From contig JBNGIQ010008344.1 of NCBI GenBank assembly GCA_049999765.1, forward strand, positions 1 to 64,000: 64,000 bases of DNA, written 5' to 3'. The stretch's first letter is position 1; each line of letters begins with the position of its first letter. The notes below the pieces were generated by a model that did not search any database, was not told the origin of the DNA, and saw only the letters and a program-made list of their open reading frames with translations. Positions 42,700 to 53,359 of the stretch are shown piece after piece. This DNA is from Phaeoceros laevis (Eukaryota; Anthocerotophyta; Anthocerotopsida; Notothyladales). A program made the translations under genes and the position numbers.

Positions 42700-44203
42700 C
42701 AGAAAGCTTCTTCTTGCTCTTTTGTCAGTGAAGTCAGGGCGGTGCCAAGCATTTCTCTGCAGGCAGAACGGTTTGTGTCATTCAATATATCGACCCATAA
42801 TATCACCTGCTAGGCACCAACTATGGAGGAATGGATGAGAGAGTTCCTGCCTCGTCCAGCCTGCTACCCGAGAATGGTGAGGAGATTGACAGCCGCTCCT
42901 GCCAAATCCGCGACTGTCTTCCATCATGGACCTCAAGGGGGTCTGAGTATCTGATGCTTCTGCTTGCTCTGACAGGTGATACTGATTGCCAGTTCCACCA
43001 AAGAGTCCTCGTAAAGTGTAGGCATAACTCCAAGCCTGCCATAGGCTCGTTCCTCCAAGGGAGAGATAGTACATAGACGGACGTGGCAGATCACCAACTG
43101 CACTTGCTTGTACATTCCGAACGAGTGCTGAAAACGCTTCCTGCAGCACCAGTTCGTCTGAGCTAGGACGCGATGCTATACCTCATCGAGGTGTTGCAAG
43201 AATGTTGGAAAAAGATTGCCCGTAATGACAAGCGTCAACCATTTGCAGAAACCTGGTATTTGCGTCCTGAAACAACCTTAGCGACGATTGCGAGGGGTTG
43301 GGGTTTATAAAATTCGACGTCATCAAAGTGTAAAAGTATGAGATCCCACCCCCCCTTGGGTGCTTGCTCTTATACCCCAGGCCAAGGTTTACGCTAGCTA
43401 CAACAGCGGTGCATAGGCATGGGAGTTTATAAGCTCAATGTGAGGGACGGGAACATGGGTTCTGTAGAGAACGCTACTGTAGAAGGTGCATATGCACAAT
43501 CTGAAGGTATCCAGCAAGGAGCAAGTCCCCAAGGCATCACCCCTCCAGCATACTGGCGCAATTGGTGCCTGAATTCCTCTCCTACAGGCAGTGCCTTCAA
43601 GGATACGGCTGGAGGGACATGGGGGCATGCAGATTTGCACTAACGCTGAGACATGCAGTCAAGCTGGAAGCGCCAGGTGATGCTGATGGGAGCGCAACAC
43701 TAGCTTGTGTACCTTGTGTGGTCGACAATGCGGTGATTGGGTTGTGAAGTTAGTCCATGTGGATGGTTTGCATTTTCTGCAAACCTCCAGACGATGAGAT
43801 TAGTAAGTTGCATGACAGGGACGCCTATTCTATGGCCAGGCAGCCCTCTGGACTTGTGCAGGGGTGATGCAAAGGTCATTACCGCTCTTCCCCATGAAGG
43901 AATTTCGAGATTGTCTATGGTTGCTAGCTGTTCCAAGATGGAGGTGCCGCTTACAGTACGCAGTTTTGCATGCAGCAAACCGCAGATGGATTCATATATT
44001 CCATTCTTGGTGGCAGCTACCAGGCCAATATGCAACAGGTCATGTAGGATGTGATCTCACGCCCCTCAGCACGGTGGAACGGCAGTCAGCACAAGGCAGG
44101 TACCAGTTCCAACACCTTTGGGAGTGTTCTCAACCGAAAAAGATGCAAATGGCTACTGTTCCTAAGTACCTTACACAAACTGTGCTGTGCCTGCAGTAGA
44201 TGT
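42700..44203. other. intergenic between divergent PPR copies 3 and 4
   Basis: Probably holds 5' exons or UTRs of both genes. An ambiguous stretch at 43700-44050 is open on both strands without recognisable homology. No firm gene is called. Confidence 0.4.
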
Positions 44204-47200
44204 ATGGAGACAAGATTCCAGGCAACACAGAGTATGAGCGCCTTTGTGCAAAGTCATGTGCGAGATAATGACCTTCATGCTCGATCCGCAGAACCTCAGG
44301 TGAATTTCCTGGTCCAGAATGGCCAGAAGGGCATCGTTCCTTCTGTTAAGATGTATCGACGTCTTCTAAAGGAGTGCACCAAAACAAAATCCTTGTCTCA
44401 GGCCAAGCAAGTTTATGCTCACCTGGCCAAGCGCGGATCAGAATGGGTGGAGCATCTTGGTGATATTGTGGTGGTCACATTCGTCAAGTGTGGTGGTCTG
44501 AGTGATGCTTTACAGATTTTTCACAGTTTGGCTGGCAGAACTGTTGTCTCCTGGACAGCGATGATTTCCGGGCACGTCAATATTGGGCAAGGTCAAGAGG
44601 CGATCGCGATGTATCAGTTGATGCGAGAGGAAGGTCTAGAGCCAGACAAATACACGTTTGTCTCTGTACTCAGAGCTTGTGGGAGCATATCAGCGCTACA
44701 AGAAGGCAAATGTATTCATGCTGAAGTTTTGCGAAACGGGTGTCTATGTGATTTGTTTGTCAGCACATGTCTGCTTGACATGTATGGAAAGTGTGGAAGC
44801 ATTATGGATGCGGAGAACGTGTTTTATAGCTTGTATGAACGGGATGTCGTGTCCTGGAATGCAATGCTTGCAGCTTATGCTTCGCAGGACCGAGGAGAAA
44901 ATACTCTGCAGCTATATGAAGAAATGCTGCAGGAAGGTGTCTGTCCAGATCATCGCACTTTGGTTAGCGTTATTCAAGCATGTGGCATGATTGCTGATAT
45001 GGAAGAAAACGTCATTATAAATGGACAACCTACGAAAGCAAAGTCTTTCGGGATTGGGAGAGTAATGCATATTGAGGCTCTGAAACAGGGGTGTCTGTCA
45101 GATGTGTTTGTTGGGAGCACCCTTATGAGTATGTACGGGAAGTGTGGAAGCCTCATGGATGTGCAGAATGTCTTTAATTTACTGGACGACCAAAATGTGG
45201 TGTCATGGAATGCAATGCTCTCGGCGTTTGTTGAAATGGGCCACGAAGTAAAGTCTTTGCAGCTCTATGGACAAATGATAGAGGACGGTGTGTGCCCAGA
45301 TCGTTGGACCTTTATTAGAGTGATCCAGGCATGTGGAATGGCTGCAGAGAAGGAAGAAGATGTTGCTGTGGACTTGCAATTGAACAAACCTGCGTCCTTA
45401 GAAAAGGGAAAGGCAATACAATTCGAGGCTTGGAAGAACGGCCACAATTCAGATGTCTTTGTGGGCAACAACCTGGTAAGCATGTATGGAAAATGCAAGA
45501 GCGTTGTGGATGCACAGACTGTGTTTGATGAGTTGACCCATCCAGATGTAGTGTCTTGGAATGCGATGCTTGCAGCATATGCTCAGAAAGGTGAGCGAGA
45601 AAAGGCGTTGCTCTTTTACGAAAATATGTTGGAGCATGGCCAGAGCCCAAACAATCGAACATTTGCGTCTGTGCTTCAAGTGTGTGCCATGCTTGTGGAG
45701 GAAGATCATGTTCTAGAGGAGCAGTCGACTGAAACAATATGTTTAAAAAGGGGAAAGATAATACATCATGCAGCTTTGAGGAGGGGTTATGAATTAGATG
45801 TTTTCGTTGCAAGCAGCCTTGTAAGTATGTACGGGAAATGTGGAACTATCCTGGATGCACAGCATGTATTTGATAGGTTGTCTGAGCGCAGTGTGGTGTC
45901 GTATAATGCAATGCTTGTAGCATACTTAGGGCTGAGTAGTGCAGAAAATGTACTGCTTCTATATGGACAAATTCTGGAGGAAGGGTTGACTCCAGATGAT
46001 CGAACATTTGTCAGTGCACTCCAAGCATGTGGCACCCTCGCAGAGGAGGCGGAGAATAGTGCTGAGGACGTGCCATTGATCAGTGTCAGGTTCTTAGACA
46101 AAGGCAAGGCAATACATGCTGAGGCTTGGAGGAGAGGATACAGATCAGATGTGTTTGTCTGCAACACTCTGGTTAGTATGTATAGCAAGTGTAGAAGCCC
46201 TGTAGATGCGCAGAATGTGTTTGATTCAGCTTCCCAGCGGGATGTGGTGTCATGGAATGCGATGCTCGTAGCACACTCTCAGCAAGGGCAAGCCCAAAGG
46301 GCCTTATTGCTGTATGAACAAATGTTGGAGGAAGGTGTGAATCCAGACAATTGGACCTTTGTTGGTGTGGTCGAAGCCTGTGGTTTGCTAGCCGATAAGG
46401 AGGATGGTATGCAAGGGCAATATCCCAGGATGAGTGCTCTAGCAAAGGGGAAGGCAATACATGCTGAAGCATGGAAGAAGGGATACAAACCAGATGTCTT
46501 GATCGGAAACAACCTGGTGAGCATGTATGGGAAGTGTGAGAGCATTGACGATGCACAGAACACGTTTGATGACTTGTCTGAGCGGTATGTCTCAGCGTGG
46601 AATACCATGCTTGTAGCATACGTTCACCAGGGCATGGGAGAAAAGGCTTTGCATCTGTACAGACAGATGCAAGAGGATGGCTCAAGTCTCAATTTGGTCA
46701 CACTGGTGTGTGTTCTGCAGGCCTGCAGCAGTGCAGGAAGTTGGGATGTCTGTAATCAACTTCATCACCACCTTGTCACCACTGGCTTTGAGCTGAATCT
46801 GTTTCTGGCCAACACTCTCATTCACGCCTATGGGGCATGTGGGGGCATAGTAGAAGCCCAGAATCTGTTTGATGCATTGCCTGAAGCCGATGTGGTGTCA
46901 TGGAACGCATTAATCTCAGGTTATGCACGACAAGGCGACACTCTGGGAAGCCTGCGATGTTATCAGCAACTGCAGCTTGCAGGGTTGGAGCCAGATGGAC
47001 TCACCTTTCTGTCACTCATCTCTGCATGCAGTCATGCTGGCCTGGTAGATCAAGGCCTTGGGTATTTTGAATTGATGTGGAGAGACTGCGGAATAGCTCC
47101 AGAGATGGAGCATTACGTCTGTATGGTGGACCTCCTTGGCCGTGCAGGATGCTTCACCATGGTAGAGGACTTTTTGCTGTCCGTGCCTATTCAGCCTAGC

Positions 47201-47533
47201 GTCACTTTATGGATGTGTTTGCTTGGTGCCTGTCGGAAGCATGGCAACGTCGAGCTGGGAAGCCTTGCGTTCGATTTTGCTGTCCACTTGCAGCCACAGG
47301 CCTCTGCAGCGTATGTTTTAATGGCAAACATCTACGCACATGCTGGGTTGTGGGAAGAAGCAAAGGATATAGATGAGTCTAGGCACAGAGCAGGTGCAGG
47401 AAAGAAGATTGGACAGACCTGGATTGGTCATGAGACAGATGTCCAGTCTTATGTGGTAGGCGAGCCTAAGCTGCCACAGCATGAAGCGCTGTCTCACCTA
47501 TTAAAGAAGGTAAAATTGAAACTCAGGTCATAA
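44204..47533 (+). CDS. giant PLS-E pentatricopeptide repeat protein (PPR copy 4)
   Basis: An intronless frame open from 44051. The first in-frame ATG is at 44204, giving 1109 aa. After a variable N-terminus comes TKTKSLSQAKQVYAHLAKRG, which matches the first repeat of the other copies. Five L-type repeats carry the long extension, for example MAAEKEEDVAVDLQLNKPAS and TLAEEAENSAEDVPLISVRF, followed by KGKAIHAEAWRRGY-type second helices. S-type motifs read SLVSMYGKCGTILDAQHVF and similar. The E-type tail has LLGACRKHGNVELGSLAF, YVLMANIYAHAGLWEEAKDI and GQTWIGHETDVQSYVVG, with no DYW domain. Organelle RNA binding at editing sites is the expected role from the family. Target and organelle are unknown. 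Confidence 0.92.
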   Translation: METRFQATQSMSAFVQSHVRDNDLHARSAEPQVNFLVQNGQKGIVPSVKMYRRLLKECTKTKSLSQAKQVYAHLAKRGSEWVEHLGDIVVVTFVKCGGLSDALQIFHSLAGRTVVSWTAMISGHVNIGQGQEAIAMYQLMREEGLEPDKYTFVSVLRACGSISALQEGKCIHAEVLRNGCLCDLFVSTCLLDMYGKCGSIMDAENVFYSLYERDVVSWNAMLAAYASQDRGENTLQLYEEMLQEGVCPDHRTLVSVIQACGMIADMEENVIINGQPTKAKSFGIGRVMHIEALKQGCLSDVFVGSTLMSMYGKCGSLMDVQNVFNLLDDQNVVSWNAMLSAFVEMGHEVKSLQLYGQMIEDGVCPDRWTFIRVIQACGMAAEKEEDVAVDLQLNKPASLEKGKAIQFEAWKNGHNSDVFVGNNLVSMYGKCKSVVDAQTVFDELTHPDVVSWNAMLAAYAQKGEREKALLFYENMLEHGQSPNNRTFASVLQVCAMLVEEDHVLEEQSTETICLKRGKIIHHAALRRGYELDVFVASSLVSMYGKCGTILDAQHVFDRLSERSVVSYNAMLVAYLGLSSAENVLLLYGQILEEGLTPDDRTFVSALQACGTLAEEAENSAEDVPLISVRFLDKGKAIHAEAWRRGYRSDVFVCNTLVSMYSKCRSPVDAQNVFDSASQRDVVSWNAMLVAHSQQGQAQRALLLYEQMLEEGVNPDNWTFVGVVEACGLLADKEDGMQGQYPRMSALAKGKAIHAEAWKKGYKPDVLIGNNLVSMYGKCESIDDAQNTFDDLSERYVSAWNTMLVAYVHQGMGEKALHLYRQMQEDGSSLNLVTLVCVLQACSSAGSWDVCNQLHHHLVTTGFELNLFLANTLIHAYGACGGIVEAQNLFDALPEADVVSWNALISGYARQGDTLGSLRCYQQLQLAGLEPDGLTFLSLISACSHAGLVDQGLGYFELMWRDCGIAPEMEHYVCMVDLLGRAGCFTMVEDFLLSVPIQPSVTLWMCLLGACRKHGNVELGSLAFDFAVHLQPQASAAYVLMANIYAHAGLWEEAKDIDESRHRAGAGKKIGQTWIGHETDVQSYVVGEPKLPQHEALSHLLKKVKLKLRS

Positions 47534-48007
47534 CAAAGGCAACTCCTTGTTTACCGTCGTCTTGCCAAGCCAACTACGTCTAAACCCCCGTTCAATTCAC
47601 TCGTAATGAAGGGTGTCGGGTGGACCCAGGAACAAGCAACGAACTCTGTGATCAGCTGTCGCCATGTGGTTCTAGATCGTTCTCCGCCAGCCCTTGGTTA
47701 TTCGATCCCTGTGCAAGGCCGGTGGTGGGAGTTGGAAGTCCCAAGTGGCATCGGTTGCCATGGATTCCGTATGGTCCATCTCTCTCGAAGCTCATTGTGC
47801 TGGTGAGTGGAGTGACCACCTGCCGAATGGCGACTCCCGAGGTTGGGGGCTCTGCCAAGTGACCTTGCAAATGGCGGACGGGTGGTGATGCTGGCCGGAG
47901 TTCATGTTTCCTTCCTCTTGTGTGGTTAGCCGGCGAGTTGATTGCTCCAATCAGGTGAAGGCTACTCTAACGAGCTGAGGATTTGTGGTGTGAATTGAGC
48001 TGCAAGA
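47534..48007. other. intergenic upstream of ORANGE-like gene
   Basis: Holds the 3' flank of PPR copy 4 and the promoter/5' UTR of the next gene. Open frames here lack homology. Confidence 0.5.
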
Positions 48008-49169
48008 ATGCAGGCGCTGCAGGGTAGCCTGATTGGAATCCCTCCATCCAGGCTGAGATCACGCATCCAGGCCAAGGCAGGGCCCAACTCGGATGCAGCA
48101 CAGTACAAAGTGATATCATCTGGCCGTAGCGGGCCATGTCGGGGGCTGAGAAAATGGACTCCCGGCCAGAAGCTCATCTCCTTGCCGCAGCCCTCGGATC
48201 TACTGCGTGCGTCGGCAGGTAACGCATTCGGGAGCTCCAGCCCTGGCGATGGCAGCGGCCTGGACCCGACCCCGATCAACAGCAGCACAACCAGCACCAG
48301 CACCTCGGCGTCCAAGTCGGATGACAGCTTCTGCATTATCGAGGGGAGGGACACAGTGCGTGACTTTGCGCAGCTGCAGCTCAAGGAAATCCGTGACAAC
48401 ATCAACAGCCGGCGGAACAAAATCTTTCTGCTCATGGAAGAGGTCCGGCGGCTGCGCATCCAGCAGCGGATCAAAAAGGAGGTAGAGAAAGGAGTAGTAG
48501 CAGCCAATCCGGGCCTGGACGAGGACTCGGAGCAGCTGGAGTTCACATCCTCCATCCCCTTCCTCCCCGCTCTTTCCTCCGCATCACTGCAGCAGTACTA
48601 CGCTACCTGCTTCGGACTGGTGTCAGGGATCATCCTGTTCGGAGGCCTCCTGGCTCCGGTCCTGGAACTGAAGCTTGGTGTTGGAGGCACATCCTATGCG
48701 GACTTCATCAACAGCGTGCACTTGCCCTCTCAGCTCAGCCAGGTAGGGTGTCCCGTGCTCACGGGCTCCATTGAAGCCTTTCCTCTCTCCCAGCCAGTAC
48801 AGGTCCACTCACGGTTGTCTCATGACTGCGCAGGTGGATCCCATTGTGGCATCCTTCTCTGGAGGTGCAGTAGGCGTGATCTCTGCCCTTATGGTCGTGG
48901 AGGTGAACAACGTGAAGCAGCACGACCGCAAGAGGTGCCATTACTGCGAGGGCACCGGGTACTTGGCCTGTGCCCGCTGTTCAGGTTCAGGGACCTTGCA
49001 ACAAGCCGCCGTGCAGTCTGAGGATGGGGCTCTGGCAGCGTCATCTACTGCCACTACAATAAGGTGCGCCAACTGTGCAGGAGCAGCCAAGGTGATGTGC
49101 CCGACTTGCCTATGTACAGGCGTGGCTTTGGCCACTGAGCACGACCCCAGGATCGATCCGTTCCTTTGA
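48008..49169 (+). CDS. OR: ORANGE (OR) protein, plastid DnaJ-type zinc-finger
   Basis: Two exons, 48008-48742 and 48834-49169, with a 91-bp GT-AG intron, give 356 aa. A Ser/Arg-rich plastid transit peptide and a low-complexity TSTSTS stretch precede the conserved core: SFCIIEGRDTVRDFAQLQL, EIRDNINSRRNKIFLLMEEV, RRLRIQQRIKKE. Two membrane segments follow (YYATCFGLVSGIILFGGLL and VASFSGGAVGVISALMVV). The C-terminal Cys-rich domain has CHYCEGTGYLACARCSGSG and a second pair CANCAGAAKVMCPTC. OR stabilises phytoene synthase and promotes carotenoid accumulation in plastids. The last CxxCxGxG unit is relaxed (CLCTG). Confidence 0.95.
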
Positions 49170-49637
49170 AGCAACTCGTCTAAGCTTATCAAACGTTTTT
49201 GGATCGGTGCTACATGCTGGTACTCGCAATTGAGTAGGCGAATTGAGTGACTGAATTTAAGTACATCACGGGACTTGAATGAGGTTAGAGGTTCACTCGA
49301 CTTAGGAGTCATCTAGATTTTGGAAGTTCATTGTCCAAACCTCACCTTCGCAGAACACAAGAATGAGCGAGGTGAGCGCAGACTTCTGCGCTCAGCTCGT
49401 CTCACACTCTGATGAGTTGAGGATTACGTTTGTACTCTTTCACTTTTAAGAAACAGTTCCCTGAGTGCTGGACGGAGAAGTTCGGAAATGCTCATGAAGC
49501 TCAATGACTGGGTTTCAAAAACGATAAGGCCAAGTACAACATGCGGTGAGCTACCTGGTCTGGATTCACTAAGAGTCGCCCTAGGGCATTTTCAGCAAAA
49601 GGGCCTGGTTTGAGAGTTTGAGATGATCAATATTGTA

Positions 49638-49914
49638 GGGGCCTCAAACATTGCCCGAGTGGGGGCCCGAATACGGTCAGTTTCGGAACCCGGCGGTTTC
49701 GGACTCGGGGTACCTAAGGAGTTTCGGAACTTGGCCCGAGTCCGAGCGCAAAGAAGTTTTAGGGTATAACGTTTTAGGGTTTGCGCTGACATTCGGATGC
49801 TCTCAGACTTCTGAGGTTTTCAACTCTCGGGTAGCCGCTTGTATGAACTCGGGCAGCGTCGGGCTTCTGTACACGCCCGTATACACTCGAACTCAGGCAA
49901 TGTTTGAGGCCCCC
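49638..49914. mobile_element. MITE-like element with terminal inverted repeats
   Basis: The left end ggggcctcaaacattgcc (49638 on) and the right end, whose reverse complement is gggggcctcaaacattgcc (ending 49914), form near-perfect inverted repeats that continue to (c/t)gagt. Both ends are flanked by TA (49636-49637 and 49915-49916), as in Tc1/mariner Stowaway-type insertions. The 277-bp interior is non-coding and carries internal repeats of gtttcgga(a/c). Confidence 0.65.
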
Positions 49915-50388
49915 TACTCTGTGGGAGTCGTGTGAACCAAGAGAGCACCCTGAGGACCCGAGATATGTGGTGCCATACCTGGTAGGGAATATTCTTGGCA
50001 AGGGAAGCACTATAAGAAATGAGTACGGGAGCAGGAGACAATGAGACGTCCGGAGAAAGCGCAGCTATGGGTCCAAAGCCACGTTCAAGCTCTCGCGGTG
50101 GATGGCGCAGGTTTGGGAGCACCTCTTTGTCCTGTCGAAGATTCCAGCCGACGGAGCAAGCGCCATTTGACCGACGAATTCCTCGGAGAGGCCAAACGAT
50201 GGTCATTCAATGTCGTGAACAGCTTGGTCTTGCAAGCTTAACCGCTGGTCGGCAGTGTCTGATTCAACCATGGTTGGGTGCCAGATGGTTGAGCTGGTCG
50301 AACGTGTTACACGCCGGAGTTGCGTGGAGCAAAAATGGTAGGTACCAGATCGGCCCCACTTTTATGAAAGTGGCGGCCAACAATCATC

Positions 50389-50477
50389 AAACTAGAGTAC
50401 CTGACAACCACAGCACCATCCAAATGGTCTCAGTCTATCAATTTCGATGGTGCTGTGGTTAGCAGGTACTCTAGTTT
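50389..50477. other. long near-perfect hairpin
   Basis: Arms 50389-50420 and 50446-50477 are 32 nt each and match at 30 of 32 positions as inverted repeats (aaactagagtacctg ... cacagcaccatc), with a 25-nt loop. It lies about 130 bp upstream of the YSL start codon. It could be a small MITE end-product, a miRNA/siRNA-type precursor, or a structured leader. Confidence 0.7.
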
Positions 50478-50603
50478 AGAGAAGGATGACGGTTGATGAC
50501 TGCAGATTCTGCGTCTGATGAACAGTGTCAACCAACTGATCGCATGTTCATTCACGGCAGGCTGAATTTTGTTTGAGCGAGAAGCTCATCAGCTATTGCA
50601 ACC

Positions 50604-53359
50604 ATGGCTGCCTCCGACAGTCTCCAGGAGGTCTCAATTTTTTCCGCCGAGGAGGATGGGATGAAGACTCTGTCTATCAGGCTACTTGCAGAGCAACCAG
50701 CAGCCAAGGTGAGATTTTGGGCAGCTTGGACTGATCTGCATCAATTGGTGTCCGACATGGATGAATGAGTCGTCTGGCAGGTGGAGGATGAGAATCCGTT
50801 TGCGGAAGAGCAGATCCCCTCCTGGTGGGACCAAATTACGGTGCGAGGCTTGGTGGTGAGCGCGGTGCTAGGAGCAGTGTGCTGCATTATCTCGCTGAAG
50901 CTACTGCTCACCGTGGGAATTAGTCCCTCGCTCAACGCAGCTGCGGGATTGTTGGGCTACTTCCTAGTCAAGTCTTGGATAGTGGTACTCACCAGACTGG
51001 GGATATGGAGCCGCCCATTCACGCGTCAGGAGAACACTGTCATCCAGACCACTGTCGTCGCCTGCTACGGAATTGCCATTTCAGGTGAGGAAGGCTTTGC
51101 TGAATTGGGTGTGGTAGCTAGCTGGGTTGGTGCTCAAGTTGAGCCACTACGTACTGGCAACACAGTTTTATCCAGTTCTTTTTCCTTGTACCTTCAGGTG
51201 GCTTTGCGGCACACCTTTTCGCTTTGGATGAGAAGATCTACAGGGTCGTCGGCGTTGATTATCCTGGAAACAGAGAAGAGGACACAAAAAATTTTGCTCT
51301 GAGCTGGACTATTCCTTTTCTGCTCCTTGTCAGCCTGATTGGTGTGACAGTCTTGGTGCCTCTCCGCAAGGTAAGACAGGCAATCCCTCCAGCTTGTGCT
51401 CACTCGCTGTTGAAACTTTAATTGATCTCGGCCACGAGGAATCTTATATTTGACCTAGTAATTTCCGCTGAGGGCAGCTCTACCTATTTGCAGGTCGTGA
51501 TCCTGAAGTATAAGCTCGTCTATCCTAGTGGGACCGCAACAGCTATGCTTATCAACACCTTCCACACTCCCAAAGGAGCTGAAGTTGCCAGGTTGGAAAT
51601 CCCTTTTTGTCTGTTCAATTCACAGAATCTTCAGCTTCTCTGATTGCTCGTGCCACAAGTGTCTAAGACAATAGACTTTTTGGGATCACAGGAAGCAGGT
51701 TTATTCCCTGCTCAAGTATTCCAGCTTCAGCTTCCTGTGGAATCTATTCAGTTGGTTTTTCAGTGGAGCTGGAGGAGAATGTGGATTCAAGAACTTCCCT
51801 ATTTTTGGGTTCAAAGCATTCAAGAACACGTGCGTTATCCTTCTGTCCTACTTGTGCTGTTGCGCGTATAGCCAGCACCACCTTGCAGTGTCACTGTGAG
51901 ACCAGTAATGCTTGTGTTCCCAAAACTGCAGCATCTATTTTGATTTCAATGCGGCATACGTGGGCACAGGCATGATATGCTCTCACCTTACAAACTGCTC
52001 AATGTTGTTGGGAGCCATTTTTTCGTGGGGAGTCCTATGGCCACTCATCAGCAAACAGGAGGGGGTCTGGTACCCAGCTGGGCTTGATCGTGGTGATTTC
52101 AAAGGCCTGTATGGTTACAAGGTAATGTACAATACGCGGAGGGATGGCTTCGTTTTCTGCGTGCAGGGAGAGCCTGTCTCCTGTCTAACTTTCGGCTGGG
52201 TCAATGCACAGGTTTTTGTAGCAATTGCTCTCATATTGGGAGATGGGATCTACACTGCTGGTAAAATTGTGGTCATTTCCCTCCGAGCAAGAACAGGTCT
52301 CGTTCCTTCACACCTGGCAGGAGCAGCACACTGTGAAGATATGTGGAGGCAATAGTTGATGAGGACAAATTGTGTGTTCTTGACGCTTGTCAGCTATCAC
52401 TCAACCTTGGGCTTCCTGTGATTGTTGCAGAACCCGAAGAGGCAGCTACTCCTCAAGAGGAGCTGCAGAACAAACTGTTCCTGAATGAAGGCGTACCAAC
52501 CTGGCTTGCTGCTGCTCTATATGTCCTGCTCGCAACCTTGTGCATGTGCGTGCTCCCGCAGCTGTTTCCTGTAGTGCAGTGGTACCAGGTTCTGGTATCC
52601 TATTTGGTTGCTCCATTCCTGGCCTTCTGCAACGCATATGGAACGGGGTTGACAAACTGGAATATGTCTGGGACCTACGCGAAGATGGCCATCTTCATCT
52701 TTGCAGCATGGGGTGGTAGCAATGGTGGAGTGGTAACTGGACTGGTGGCTTGTGGGGTCATGTTTTGCATACTGTTCTCAGCCTCAGATCTATTGCAGGA
52801 CTTTAGAACTGGCTACCTAACTCTCTCGTCACCCCGTTCCATGTTTGTAAGCCAACTGATCGGAACAACAATGGGGTGTGTGATTGCTCCCCTCTGTTTC
52901 TGGATTTTCTGCATGGCCTTCGACGTGGGAAACCAGGAGGCCGAGTACAAGGCTCCATATGCCGTCATTTACAGAGCCATGGCTATCCTTGGTGTGCAGG
53001 GCATCTCTGCGCTTCCAGCTCACTGCTTGGAGCTGTCTTGTGGGTTTCTCATCTTTGCCATGGCCCTGAACGTTGTCCGAGATCTGCTGCCCCCTCTGTA
53101 CAGCCAGTTCGTTCCTGTCGCTATGGCCATGGCAATCCCTTTCTACATAGGGGCTTATGTTGCTGTGGACGTGTTTGTTGGCACAGCGGTAAGGTTCATC
53201 TGGGGCCTGCTGAACAAGGAGGAAATGGAGGTTCATTGCTCAGCTTTGGCGTCGGGCTTGATATGCGGAGATGGTATTTGGACAATCCCAGCAGCTGTTC
53301 TATCGCTGGCCGCAGTCTACCCTCCAATATGCCTGTCTTTCTCCCCTTCAAGTTGGTAA
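50604..53359 (+). CDS. Yellow Stripe-Like (YSL) metal-chelate transporter
   Basis: Eight exons, 50604-50708, 50781-51084, 51198-51370, 51494-51591, 51692-51829, 51932-52121, 52212-52296 and 52431-53359, give 673 aa, normal for a YSL member of the OPT family. All introns are GT-AG. After an acidic cytosolic N-terminus ([15 protein letters not shown]) come about 14 hydrophobic helices. Family landmarks are [125 protein letters not shown] and [20 protein letters not shown]. These proteins move metal-nicotianamine or related chelates into the cytosol across plasma or internal membranes. The metal cannot be read from the sequence. Confidence 0.95.

Larger units (their letters stand above)
49170..50603. 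other. intergenic with a MITE-like element and a hairpin
   Basis: No gene is supported between OR and YSL. Two structured elements are listed separately (49638-49914 and 50389-50477). The probable 5' UTR of the YSL gene lies at the right end. Confidence 0.6.

Noticed and set aside
43700-44054. Overlapping open frames on both strands before PPR copy 4
   Set aside because: Neither shows homology, splice sites or a convincing start. The plus frame may be 5' UTR of copy 4.
47606-47862. Short frames of 60-80 codons upstream of ORANGE
   Set aside because: Several overlap in different frames with no homology, as expected for GC-rich 5' flanking DNA.
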